Positions 25,576-36,623 of a stretch of DNA of 64,000 bases are shown in pieces. The stretch's first letter is position 1; the number at the start of each line of letters is the position of its first letter. A program made the position numbers and the translations under genes. Below the pieces are notes generated by a model, which did no database searches, was not told the DNA's origin, and saw only the letters and a program-made list of their open reading frames with translations. The stretch covers positions 767,001 through 831,000 of the forward strand of contig BJKQ01000006.1 of NCBI GenBank assembly GCA_006538405.1, written 5' to 3'. The DNA comes from Hansfordia pulvinata. Lineage: Eukaryota; Ascomycota; Sordariomycetes; Xylariales.

Positions 25576-27326
25576 CTACTGGAAGTTCCAGAGCTTGGTG
25601 AGCAGGCTCGAGCCCTCGCCGTCTGCCGCCGGGGCGTCTTGCTGCGGGAGGAAGATGCGCTTGGGAATCATGAACTCTACTACAGGGGCCTTCTTGACCT
25701 GCTTCGACAGCTCCGCGTCCAACAACTGCACTTCGAGTCAGCCACTGAGGACGGCGGGGCACGTCACGTGACGGAGAAGGGGGGAAGGCGAGGGCGAGGA
25801 ACTTACGCTGGCGTACGAGTGGTCGAGGAAGTCCTCCGCGTTGTACGCTTGCTTGGTGAACTGCTCCGAGATGATCTTGGCAATGGTTGCCACGTTGGGG
25901 TGGTAGTGAGATTGCAGCTGGACGACCTCCCACAGGCAGCTGTCGATGGCCCGCGTCTCCATCGGGTCCTCCTCGCCCGCCAGGAAGGGGTCGCGGAAGC
26001 CCTCGTCTTCGACGGACAGCCTGTCCTCCTCGGCCCGCAGGACGCGGTGGATCATGAACGTGCAGAGCGGGTGCTTCCTGAACAGGTTGTAGATCCAGGG
26101 TATCACGGCGACGATGGCCGACGGGGGCGCGTTCAGGCACAGCCTCGTGATGCGCTTGATGAAGCTGGCCACCAGCACGGCCGGCAAGTGTGTCGACCCG
26201 AGGAAGGTGTCGAGGAGGCGCAGGAAGCGGGATCTGTGCTTCGAGTGCAGAATGTCCGCGTCCAGGAGCGAGTAGAGCTTCCGGTAGAAGGACGGGTAGT
26301 CGAGGTTGCGCTCCTGGATGAGGTAGAAGACTCCGGACAGCGCCAGCAGAGACGTCGCGCCCCCCGCGTTGTAGGAATCGGTGAGAAAGTCGGCGAGGAG
26401 CTCGGGCTTGGTGAACCACGGAGCAATCGACCTCGTCATGATCTCCAAGATCCTCTTCCGCTGATCCCGGTCCAGGCCCAGGTTCATCAGGGCCAGCCAC
26501 GCCTCTTGCGCCTGTCTCTTCTGTTGGTTCAGCGACGTCACGGGGTGGCCCTTCTTCCTGGGCGCGCCGATGTAGAAGTCGCCCAGATCCTCGTCGGACT
26601 CGGGGGCATCTTCGAAGAAAGACAGCACCTCGAGCGCCCTCTCGAACACGTCGTCTTTCACGGAGGGGTCCACGTCCTCGGACAGAACGTCGCGGAGGGC
26701 CTTGAAGGCGAAGTACCGCACGTCGGCGAAGTTGCCCAGGAACTTGTCGCAGAACTCCATGCGGGCGTCCTCGGAGCTGCCGTGGACCAGCGCCGAGACG
26801 ATGTCCTTGAGGAAGGCCTTGGGGAAGTTGTAGTCGGCCTTGTCGCCCGAGGCCTGGCTTTCGGCCTTGAGGATGCGCATGGCCAGGGTCAAGGCCGTGG
26901 AGGCCGTGGACTCGCGGGCCAGGAGCGCTGCGATGACTTGCTTCAAGTCGCCGAGCCTGCTCTTGAGCCACTGGACGACCACAATGTCCTTCTCGGACTG
27001 GCCCGTCTTCCTGGCCATGCTCCCCGCGGCCAGCAGGCGCAGGAAGACTCTGCAGAGCGACACGATCGCGACCAGGCCGGAGTTCGAGCCGTCATTCTCC
27101 TGGGCAATCTCCAGCAGCTTGGAAATGTTGTTGTAGTTCTTCTTGGACTCCAGGATCTCCTTCTCGAGCAGCAGGATCTCGGCCTCGAGGCCCTCGTCTA
27201 CGCCCTCGTCGCTGCTGCCGCCGTCGGAGTCGCCATCGTCGGACTCGGGCTTGGCGCGCTTCTGCGGCTTCTCGGGTTCTTTGCCCGTTTCCTCTTGAGG
27301 GTGTCGTCCTGGACGGGTGCCGGCAT
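25576..27326 (-). CDS. noc4: NOC4-type ribosome biogenesis protein (CBF/MAK21 family), frame interrupted near the N-terminus
   Basis: Noc4 (Utp19) acts in the nucleolus in 40S subunit maturation and export, with Nop14. The protein carries the CBF/MAK21 helical-repeat region, roughly residues 330-500, around the GVFYLIQERNLDYPSFYRKL and FLGSTHLPAVL blocks. Exon 1 is 25807-27326. A canonical intron (GTAAGT donor at 25806, CTGAC branch, GCAG acceptor ending at 25726) leads to exon 2 at 25576-25725, ending TKLWNFQ. The start ATG at 27324-27326 gives MPAPVQDDTLKRKRAK; the frame must then shift at about 27275-27290 to continue EPEKPQKRAK. One missing base there makes the CDS exactly 557 codons, the usual Noc4 size. 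No ATG or intron rescues the N-terminus in one frame. Because Noc4 is essential in yeast, a sequence error is more likely than a dead gene. Divergent from atp4. Confidence 0.9.
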
Positions 27327-28114
27327 GGTGACCGAGGGGCTGCCGTGTGTCGAACGCAAATGAGCGGATAGGTAGGGTCTTGACTTTTGGCGGCCTTGCG
27401 CAATCGCGCGAGCTTTTCGCCGTCTGTGATCTGTCGCGGAGATCTTTTTGGGTATGTCGCTATCTGCTGAGCAGTTCTCCCTTCAGCGACGGGTCGGTGT
27501 GGCTTTCGTGGGAAGAATGCGCATCGCAAGGCCGGGTATCGTGAATGTTGGATCTACAGTTGACTTGAACCACCAACTTTTTTAGTGGAGCGGGCGCAAT
27601 ACGGCCTCGCAGGCCTGACGAAACCTCTTATCCTGCTTATCGGGGGAGCACGGCGCGGCGATGGAGCAGATGGTGTGCGGGGCGGCGGCACCTGTCGAAG
27701 AGGGCAGCCCGGCCAATCAGACGGGGGCACAGTCCCGACGGGCAAAGACGGGCGAAAGGCGCGGGAGGACCAATGACAACAAAGCATCGGGCAGGCACGG
27801 ACTGCGTAGGCTTGGACGGTCCCGAGGTACCGCGACTCGCAATTTGGCAGTGGCAGTACATCAGCCGCCGCAACCGAGGATTATCCGCGCCGAACGCTAC
27901 CAGCTGCTATGGCGGCGCCCCAGGCTCTGCACTGCTGCTCGCTCTGCTCTGCTCTGCGCTGCTCCTCTGCTCCGCCGCTGCAAGGCGTACTCTGTACCAT
28001 TGGAGCTAAGCCGCCCGAATAAAACCTCACCTCTCCCATCCGACCTCATCGCCTACGTTCGCCCCCCCCCCCCCCCGACGACGTATCATCTCCCCTCCTC
28101 GCCCTCCGATCACA
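27327..28114. promoter_or_regulatory. Shared divergent promoter region of noc4 and atp4
   Basis: The 788 bases between the two start codons contain no gene. A C-rich run (about 28063-28076) lies 40-50 bases upstream of the atp4 start. No TATA box or named factor site can be assigned with confidence. Confidence 0.5.
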
Positions 28115-29248
28115 ATGGCCTCCCGCGTGGCTCGTTCCGCCCTGGGTAAGTCCGCCCATGTTCCCGCCGCCTTCTGCGCCCGCCAATGGCTTCCCCCCGG
28201 GTCTCGCTCGACACGGCTTCGACCGCCGCTCCGCTCCCGCGCACGCCGCCCTCGGCCAGGGCACCACCCGCCCGACCGGCCGGCTCTCGACGCGCGCGCC
28301 TCGCCCGACGTGATCGTCCGTCTGCTCTCCTGCATGGCTGCTAACCTCTGATGACCTCAGGCGCTGCCCGTCTGCGACCCGCTGTTGGCCCCCGCGCCCT
28401 GCCCGCCGTCGCCTCCCTGACCGCGACCCGGCCCTCGTCCTCCAACGTCCCCTCGCAGCAGCAGCAGGACCCCAAGGCCAAGGCCAACTCCATCATCGAC
28501 GCGCTGCCCGGCAACTCGCTCATCTCCAAGACCGCCATCCTGTCCTCGGCCGCCGGTCTGTCCGCCTACGCCATCAGCAGCGAGTACTACGTCGTCAACG
28601 AGGAGTCCGTCGTCGCCTTCTGCCTGCTCAGCGTCTGGGCCGCCCTCATCAAGTTTGGTGGCCCCATGTACAAGGAGTGGGCTGAGTCGCAGAACGAGAA
28701 GATCAAGGGCATCCTCAACTCGGCCCGCGCCGACCACACCCAGGCCGTCAAGGACAGAATCGACAACGTCCAGCAGATGGGCGGTGTCGTCGACGTCACC
28801 AAATCTCTCTTCGCCATCTCCAAGGTCCGTGGGCCCGCCGCCCCCCCCCCCCCTCCGGCCCATGCCGGATCCCTTGTCTCGACCGCGCCGCCGCAGGTTG
28901 CATCGCCGTTTCGCGCGTACTGACCCCGTCTACAGGAGACTGCCGAGCTTGAGGCCAAGGCCTACGAGCTGGAGCAGACCACCGCTCTGGCTGCCGAGGC
29001 CAAGTCGGTCCTCGACTCGTGGGTCCGCTACGAGGGCTCTGTCAAGCAGCGCCAGCAGAAGGAGCTCGCCGAGAACATCATCAACAAGGTCAAGAAGGAG
29101 CTCGAGAACCCCAAGGCCCTCCAGCAGATCCTGCAGCAGAGCGTCGCCGATGTTGAGAGTATGTTGCGTGTTCCATTGCCATTTTTTTTTTCAAGAGTGA
29201 CCGTGACTGACCGATCTTGCAGAGATTGTCGCCTCCAAGGCCCAATAA
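28115..29248 (+). CDS. atp4: Mitochondrial F1Fo ATP synthase subunit b (subunit 4), four exons
   Basis: Subunit b is the peripheral stalk of the F1Fo ATP synthase and anchors the catalytic head to the inner mitochondrial membrane. Exons are 28115-28145, 28361-28824, 28936-29158 and 29223-29248, together exactly 248 codons (247 residues). Donors are GTAAGT, GTCCGT (weak) and GTATGT; acceptors are TCAG, ACAG and GCAG. The N-terminus (MASRVARSALG and onward) is Arg/Ala/Ser-rich, a mitochondrial presequence. Two hydrophobic segments lie around SKTAILSSAAGLSAYAIS and SVVAFCLLSVWAALIKFG. The rest is a charged helix typical of the b-subunit stator arm, ending EKIVASKAQ. The last exon of nine residues overlaps a 63-bp tandem duplication. 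Assignment is confident from overall pattern and length. Confidence 0.95.
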
Positions 29249-29353
29249 GTGCCAAACCCGAATTCCCCATGAAGCGTGGATCGTGAGCCGGTCGCCTCCA
29301 AGGCCCGATCCGTGCCGACCTGGAATTCCTCATAAAGCGTGGAGCGTGGAGCG
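29228..29353 (+). repeat. 63-bp tandem duplication covering the last atp4 codons and 3' UTR
   Basis: Copy 1 is 29228-29290 and copy 2 is about 29291-29353. Both begin GTCGCCTCCAAGGCCC and share GTGCC, GAATTCC, CAT and AAGCGTGGA blocks at matching positions. Copy 1 contains the in-frame stop TAA of atp4; in copy 2 the equivalent bases read TCC. The copies have diverged by roughly a fifth, so the duplication is not recent. Confidence 0.85.
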
Positions 29354-30733
29354 GTGCGCCGCGAATCAGAAAAGATTCCCTTTGTATCTCAACCGTGTTT
29401 ATAAACACCTGTGCATTAGTCAAGACAACCCATACGCTTAAGCGATGCCTTCTGTGACGTGAGTGAGGTCAGTTGAGGCTGCATTGGCCTGGTGTCTTGG
29501 CGACGAGTCTCGTAGTCCGTCCGCATTTGTCGCCAGAAGGGGCTCAGGTGTTGATGGATGGCTGGATCGGACTGCTGCTGAAGTGGCTATTTGCAACCAT
29601 CTGAGGACGTAGTTCCTGTAATCAGTCATCTGCCGTATACCCGTAGGTGCCAGCCAATAGTGCGGATCTCTGAGTGGAAGGAATATGAGATTTGTTTAAA
29701 GCCATTGGGAAACACTGATTGGCCAAGTGCATGTGCGAGCCTTGCTCAACGGTGGTCAAGTTGATGGGAGAATTGTGACTAGGTACTTATTGTTGGCGTG
29801 ACTCGAATGCCTGCCTTAGAGGGAGTTTCCAACACGTTGTCAACCATGGGAGAGGCGACGAGCGGCTCCTGTGTATGCCATCAACAAACTGCTGGCCATT
29901 CAAGCTGCTGGCTATTGAAGGGCCAAAAACGTCACTTCAGGGTGAAATGATCCGTTGGATATAAAATAGCATGTAGGTAGAGAACAGGTCTGCGGTGCAT
30001 TCGAGGCTTCGTGGGTCGCCAGGACCAGCAGCTAAACCGAGGTCTCTAAGACGGGAAGGAGAAATTCATACGAGTATTGCTATCATCTGCCTGATGTAGT
30101 GTCCTGCCAATCCCGAGTCCAAAGCCAACTGGGCGGCAGATACAACCAGCTTAGGGGATATACCCGAAAGAAAAGAAAGCCACATTCACGCTCAGCTAGT
30201 TCACACTGTCTCACACGCCGGGTCTGACCCTGCTCTGCCACCAGCAGCGTGCTATATTTCGACGACCTCCAAGCCTCCCAGCGTCGCCGTCGTCGTTCGG
30301 TGCGACAGAGCTCCGAGATGGCGGGCGCCGCCAATGTCTCGGCGGCCCGGAAAAAGCGGGACGTCCGTGTCGCATGAAACCACTGCCGCTCTTCAGTCAG
30401 TCACGTTGCCCCACCGCTGCCGCCGCCACCGCCGCTGCCGCCGCGCGACCACCATTCATTCATTCATTCACCCACTGCTGCCCACCACCCACCCATTGGT
30501 ATCGCCCAGCCCCCATTTTCCACTACCGCACAGCTCAAAGTCGCCCATTTCTTCCGCTCTCTCCCGCTGGTTTCCATATCTGAAGAAACGGTGGAGCAGC
30601 TGCATGATCCGCCCCTCCAGAGCGGCAAGCCGGCTCGCACCACTCCTCCGCCCCGCCCCCGGCCCGCGCTTCCCCCTCCGCGCGCGCGGCGACCGTCCAC
30701 CTCGCCGTTCGCGACGACAACCGGCACCATCAT

Positions 30734-30777
<44 letters not shown>

Positions 30778-30857
30778 ACGCCCCGTCGCCGCAAGCAGCG
30801 GTGGCAGCAGTAGCAGAGACAAGACGCTCCCGCGAGGAGAGCACCGCCGCAGGCAGG
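29354..30857. other. Intergenic: atp4 downstream region and 5' region of the HAD phosphatase gene
   Basis: About 29.4-30.3 kb has lower GC and no recognisable gene. From about 30.4 kb the sequence becomes C/G-rich and contains a (GCC)n array (about 30741-30775). The phosphatase frame stays open through this part, but the only in-frame ATG is at 30858, so it is treated as 5' UTR. Confidence 0.6.
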
Positions 30858-32014
30858 ATGAGCCTCTTCCTCGACTTTGACGGCACCATCACGGCGCGGG
30901 ACACGATAGCCCAGCTGGCCGGCTTCGCGCTGCGCGTCCAGGCCGCCAAAGAGCAGGTGCATCAAGAGGAAGAACTGTCGCTGCCACAGAGAGACTCGCC
31001 AGCAACGCAGTCTGCGACCACAGGCTCATCAGCAGCAGAAGCAGCGGCAGCACAAGCACAAGCTCAAGCTCAAGCAGTCGCCACACCAACCCCGAAAGAA
31101 GATGAAGGAGAAGAAGAAGAAGAGGGAAAAACCGACAGCGCGACGGGAGGAGAGCACGCGGACCCGAGCGTGCCCCTGCCCCGGCGCTGGGACGCCGTGG
31201 TCGCCGCGTACACGGCGGACCTGCGGCGGGCCGCGGGCGAGGGCCAAGTCCGCGAGGCGGACAGGCGGGACCCCTCGGCGGAGAGGGACTTCCTGCGATC
31301 GCTCAAGGGCGCCGAGACGCGCTCGCTGCGGCGCGTGGCCGAGTCCGGCCTGTTCGCGGGCCTGATGCCGGGGGGCGCCCGGGCGGCGCTGCGGGCGGAG
31401 GGGCGCCGGCTCAGGCTCGTCGCCGAGGGGGGCGGCGGAGGAGGGAAAGGAGGCGAGGAGGAGGAGGAGGGGGTGAGGATCCGGCCTGGGGTCAGGGAGC
31501 TCGTGCGCCGGGCCCGCGGGCGCGGGTGGCGCGTCTGGGTCGTCTCGGTCAACTGGTCGGCCTCGTTCATCGAGGGGGTTTGTGGGTTCGACGAGGAGGG
31601 GGAGGAGGGGGGGCAAGAAGGCGGGGCAGGGCCGTGGGAGCCCGTGGTCATCGTCGCCAACGAGATCCAGGACGACGGGTCCGTCGCCGGCCCGGAGCTG
31701 CCCCCCGCCGCCTTGTCATCATCATTGTCATCGTCGCCGGGCCGGGCGGCCAAGACCGAGGGCAGGGCCCCGCCGCCGCCGCCGCCGCTCACCAACTCGG
31801 GCGACAAGCTGGACGCCATGCGGGCGGTGCTTCTGGCCTCGGGCGACGGGCGGGAGGAGCAGGAGCAGCAGCAGCGCCGCCGCGGCCCCACCGTCTACGC
31901 GGGCGACTCGTGCACCGACCTCGAGTGCCTGCTGGCCGCGGACCGGGGCGTCGTCATCTCCGACGCCGACGATTCGAGCCTGCTGCGAGCGCTGCGGCGG
32001 GTGGCGGCCGGGAA

Positions 32015-32054
<40 letters not shown>

Positions 32055-32186
32055 CGTGCCGCCGCCGCCGCCGTCGTCGAGCGCGCCAGGGACGCCGGCG
32101 CGGGGGCCAGGCTGACGTGGGCGCCCGACTTCGACGAGGTGGCGGCCAGCGCCAGCTTCCGGGCCGTGTTCGACCAGGAACTTTGA
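30858..32186 (+). CDS. HAD-superfamily phosphatase with low-complexity insertions
   Basis: A single-exon frame of 442 residues from the only in-frame ATG. All four HAD motifs are present in order: motif I FLDFDGTIT (nucleophile Asp6, acid/base Asp8), motif II VVSVNWS around residue 230, motif III Lys in NSGDKLDAM (residue 317), and motif IV YAGDSCTDLECL (Asp350, Asp354). The arrangement resembles the MtnX/CicA-like and phosphoserine-phosphatase-like small-molecule phosphatases; the substrate cannot be told from sequence. Residues 31-104 between motif I and the cap are Ala/Gln/Glu-rich low complexity, and residues 191-205, 245-258 and 386-399 are Gly, Glu/Gly and Gly-Asp runs. These inflate the protein well beyond the usual 230-300 residues of the family. 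The core motifs are intact, so it is probably active. Confidence 0.85.
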
Positions 32187-33433
32187 GGAGCGTACCGTGT
32201 TGGCTAGGTGCGTTACGTGGGAGGGTCAAAGGACACAGTATGGTGACCAGGCGGGGCGGAACAGACACGTGCAAAAGTTGGGTGAAGTGGCGTTATATTT
32301 CGTGGGAAAGAGATCTCCAATGGCAATGGCGGGAGATCTTCCGAGTTGACGATACGGAAAGATGGTGCCTCTCATGTACGGACGGATGGCCAGACATTGG
32401 TTGCCCTGTGCGGACATGTGCCAGCCTTCCCCTTGATCCCCCTACATGTTTGCCCCCTATCCCCCCCCCCCCCCCATATATGTTCTCTCTTTTACATGCC
32501 CCCCACAAACATATCCTCCTCGAAATGTCCTTCGATAGATCTGAAATCTGAAATCCGTCCCCGCAGCTCTTCGCCATCCCCTATATCCCCGGCACCCTGA
32601 AATATCTGTCCCCCCTCCGTCATCCTCCCCCTTCCCGGAAACGTGGAATCTCTCTCTTCTCTCCTCCTTTTCCTCTCTCCCCTCGGCTCAACCGGGTGCC
32701 CGGTGCGAGCCGTCCCGGCGCGAAGTCGTCGTCTTCGCAGCGGCGGGGACTCTCGGCGCTCTGCACTGTCGATATGGGCCGCTACTGACGAATGACAACG
32801 GGCAACCGTTAGCGATGGGGGTTTCTCGAAACCGCGGGCGGAACGGATATTTGGGGGGGGGGGGGGGGGAGGAAGGGGAACAAACTTACGACCCGGGAGC
32901 GGGATGTTAAGCATCTCTTCTTTTCTGGAGGCAAGGCCCGCAGCTGTGCTGGATCGGTGGGCCTGCCTCGCTTTTCTTCTCTTCTCTTCTCTTCTCTTCT
33001 CGATCTCCTGTCTGATGAGAAGGGGGATGGGGGAACAGTCAGTGATGAGCAGGTCTCGAGGCTGCGTGGGCTGACCGAGGACGGGACGGGACAGGAAGAA
33101 CTTACGGGTTCGAGCCGGGCGCCGCGTGTCCGGGCTCGTCGGTGGCCGGCCGAGGCATGCCTTGCTGGTCGGACTTGGCTGGTGAGGGAGGCAAGGCCGT
33201 GTCAGTGGCGAAGGGGAAGGGCGAGAAGAGGGTATGGTCTGGACAAACTCACGAGGCAGAGGCCTGGGGCATCGCGTGACACTCCGCGCGCGGTGTGGTG
33301 CCGTGTCTCGTCGGCGCGGGCCCCACAAGGAGGGTTGACGGGAGAGGCGGGTGAGACTTCGCTCAAGGGGCCGTTCTCTGTGCGACTGAGGCCGAGGGGA
33401 GGAGATTGCTGTTGGTGTCCCACCCCCCTTTTC
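32187..33433. other. Intergenic between convergent HAD phosphatase and HicA-like gene
   Basis: Holds the 3' flanks of two convergent genes, a C14-type run near 32461-32474, a G-run near 32853-32869, and a (TTCTC)n pentanucleotide tract at about 32973-33001. No gene was recognised. Confidence 0.6.
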
Positions 33434-36400
33434 TCAGCGCACGGCGAACGAGTCCGGCCCCCACCCGTACGTCCTCCGCAGCCTCATGGCGAGAATGTAG
33501 AGCTGCTTGGGCTCGAAGACGGACGGGTGCCCTTCCTTGTGCGGGCGGTGCAGGCAGATGGGGCCGAGGTGCGCCAGGCTGGCGGGGGCCTGAAGCTGAA
33601 GGACGAGCCCCCCGCGGCCGTCGGCGACACGGTGAACCCGGCGTCCGCCATGGCCGACTCGAACGAGGCCCACCGCACCGGCGTCCGCTGGCGGCCGCCC
33701 GGGGCCACGATCATGGTCAGCAGGTCGACCGTCTGCCTCTTGGCCGTGATCGTGGCTGCTGGCGGGAGGGGGGCGGCGGCGGTGGCTTTGGAGGCGGCGG
33801 CGGCTTTGGCTACGGAGGCTGCTGCTCTAGAGGCAGCCTTGGCTCCGGCTTTCGCTCTGTGAGCCATTGCTGATAAGCGTGCTTTGGGATAATACTGCTG
33901 ATGGTTGGTTGAGCAGCTGTGTTCGCCTGTCGTTGATGGCTCTTCCCTCTCAGCCCTTGGCTGCACAGGGCGGGGGCCTCGTATTTATTTCTCTCGAGGC
34001 CCCCCGTCTGTCTGTCTGCCGCCTCAACCGGAGCTGCCGCCTCGTGCATATCTGCTGCCGCCGCTGGCGGCTCGTCCCCCAATGTGCTCGCCGAGCTTGA
34101 GCTTGGTGGCGGCGGCTCCTGCGTCCGCAGGCTGCAGACCCTCCTCTCCGCGCGTCTCGCGCACAGCAGCGCGGTCCCGTCGAAGAACAGGGCCAGGGGC
34201 ACCCCCAAGTGCTGCTCCATGGTCCTGTCGACCTCGCGCAGCGCGCCCGCGCGCGTTGGCCGGCTGCAGCAGGAAGTCGAGGGGCACCGCGAACTCGTCG
34301 ATGCGGACGCGGCTCTTGGCCCGGTCGATGTGCTTGTGCAGGCGCTGCAGTCGGCCGATGAAGCTCTCGTGGTGGTCGCGGCGGCGTTGGCGGTCTGTCG
34401 TGTCCGTCTCCGTCTCCGTTGTCGTCTGACACGACTTACTCTGCTCTCCCCAGGGGGCAGTAGAAGACGAAGAAGAAGAAGAAGAAGATGATGATGAGGA
34501 TGAAGAAGCAGGAGGACCAATGTCCGGCATCCTGGCGCCGAACAGGTCCGAGAGGCCCCGCAGCGTGGTCACGACCATGGCGAGCTCGCCGACGGCCGTC
34601 TCGAGGGCTCTGGAGGAGAGGCGGTGCCGGCCCGCGGCGCACAGGGCATCGAGCCTGCGGATCGAGAGCAGCGCGTCGGCCGGCGCCGTGGCCGGGTGGC
34701 ACATGCGCAGCAGGTGGATGTTCTTCTGCTGCTGCTGCTGCTGCCGCGGGGTGCCGTGCCTGAAGAAGAGGGAGGCGAGGCCGAGGGTGTCGTTGTTGTC
34801 GTTGTTGGCCCCTGACGCCGCCGCCGCCGTCTGCGTCTGCTGAGTATCCGTCGGCTGCTTCTTCTCCAAGGGTCGACCGTCATCGCGAAAGGGACCTCTC
34901 CGTTTTCCTTTCCGGTTTGATTTCTTCTCCTTCTTTCTCTCCTTTTCTGGCCTGCCCCGGCCCCGGACTGCTGATGCCTGTTGCCCAGGGACACTCTGTT
35001 GTGCCCCCTTCCACCACCACCACCACCACCGCTCAGATCCCTCTCGAAGCACTGCCGGCCCGGGGCGACGTCGGTCGAGACGTACCGCCGCACCGCCGCC
35101 TGGGCGCGCTCGTACTCCATCCCGCAGACGTCGGCGATCTCGCGCAGCAGCGCCCCCTCGGCGGCGTAGCACGCGGCGCCCTCGTCTTCTTCCCGGTTCC
35201 TCCCGCCCTTCTCCGCCTCCGCCTCCGCCTCCGCCTCCGACAGCAGGTCCAGCAGGGCCGTCAGGTACCCCCAGACGCAGCCCACGGCCAGCGGGTGGAC
35301 GAGGGCGTCGACGACGGCGGGGCTATGTCGGCGTCCGTCCGGGCGGCATGATGATGTGGCTCTTGTTGTCGATACTGCTGCTCCGTTCGTCGCCATCGTC
35401 ACCGTCACCACCGTCACCGCTGTCACTGTCTCCGCCACCGCTGCTGCTCCCCGGGTCGACGCGGCAGCGGACCAGGCCCGGGCGGCTGGAGTACAGCTCG
35501 CAGGCGCGCCAGTGCAGGGCCACGGCCTGGTCGCGGGCCAGCGCGTGCTGCGCGGCGAACCAGAGCTGGCGCTCCCGCGCGGCGGCGGCGAGGTGCCTCA
35601 GGCGGCGGCGCGCCCGAGGCGGTCGTCGTCGTCGTAGTCGTCCCAGGAGGGCCGCTGCCGGAGGGGCAGGGCGGCCACCTCGGCCAGCGCGTCGGCGGGG
35701 CTGTCGTGGACGTCGCTGAGGACGACGAGGCGGCCCACGAGCGGCGGGTGGTAGGAGCGTTGGCGGCGCAGCAGGGCGTCGGCCAGGCGGCTCAGCGTCG
35801 ACAGGGCCGCGCGCTGGCGGAGCAGGACCAGGCGGCCCAGCCAGGCGGGCGCGGCGGCGGTGCGGGGGGACAGGAGGTTGGAGGAGGAGGAGGTCGTGGT
35901 GGCTGCGATGATGTGTTGTCGGCGAAAGGCTTCGCGGCCCGAGAGGATCTTGATCTCGACCGTGTGGGCAGCCGCGAACCCGAACCTCCCGCCTGTTCCT
36001 CTGCCTCTGCCTCCATTGCTGCCGCTGTCGAGGAGCAGGGTGTAGCGGCCCTCCCGGTCGTCCCCGCGCGGGTCCCGGTCGGCGGCCACGGAGCAGCCGG
36101 CGGCGCAGTCGTAGTCGCCCGGCTCGCCGCCGATGCCGACGGCCCACTGCTCCGCGAGCGAGGCGGAGGCGCGGTGCCGGAACAGGCGGAACAGGCGGTC
36201 CCCGTCCCTCTCCCCCTCCGCAGCCGTGGGCGACACGGCGACGAGGTCCCGGATGTTGAACTCGGGGAACAGGGTGTGCAGGAAAGGGTTGGTCCGGGCG
36301 TCGTCCCGGTGGTTGAGGACCTTGGCCCTGCGCCTCCTGCTCTCGACCGACTCCGCTGCCGCCGACTCCGCCGCCGCCGGGCCCCCCATCCCGGCCGGGC

Positions 36401-36623
36401 GCGGCGGCTCCAGGGCCGCGTTCATGGCGCCGATGCGGTCCGCGGGCCGCATGGCCCGCCACGCGCCGCGCAGGCCGCGCCCCTCGCGGCCCCACTTGCG
36501 GCGCACGTCCGCCTGCAGCGCCGCGACGGACTCGCCCAGCGGGTTCGGCAGGATCTCGGCGGCCAGGTCCGGCGAGTCGGCGGCGAGCTCCTGCAGCAGC
36601 GTGGCGAGATGGTAGGGTGCCAT
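33434..36623 (-). CDS. Uncharacterised fungal protein with C-terminal HicA-like domain; reading frame interrupted several times
   Basis: Function unknown. The start at 36623 gives MAPYHLATLLQEL, followed by a conserved-looking region (NPFLHTLFPEFNIRDLVAV) to about 35600. Reading continues in other frames through AALRHLAAAARERQLWFAAQ, then VWGYLTALLDLLSEAEAEAE, then FAVPLDFLLQPANA and REVDRTMEQHLGVPLALFF. It ends with a HicA-like fold: WASFESAMADAGF, a GGSSFSFRPP strand, LHRPHKEGH, and RLRRTYGWGPDSF (stop at 33434-33436). The order matches, from memory, a widespread family of large uncharacterised fungal proteins whose last domain resembles the HicA mRNA-interferase fold. Single-base shifts at about 35595 and 33584 (each one C short) and 34250 and 35350 (one base extra or small duplication) break the frame. 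Introns are also likely, for example a GTAAGT donor near 34440. Exon structure is therefore provisional, and the last segment could alternatively be a separate gene starting at 33867. Confidence 0.6.

Noticed and set aside
25738..27063. noc4 starting at GTG (27063) and ending at 25738
   Set aside because: A clear upstream ATG with conserved-looking N-terminus and a canonical 3' intron leading to a TKLWNFQ end show that both ends of this frame are artefacts.
25561..27363. 600-codon plus-strand frame opposite noc4
   Set aside because: Antisense shadow of the CBF/MAK21 coding region in GC-rich DNA.
30591..30857. N-terminal extension of the HAD phosphatase through a poly-Ala stretch
   Set aside because: The frame is open but has no ATG before 30858; the poly-Ala comes from a (GCC)n array in the leader.
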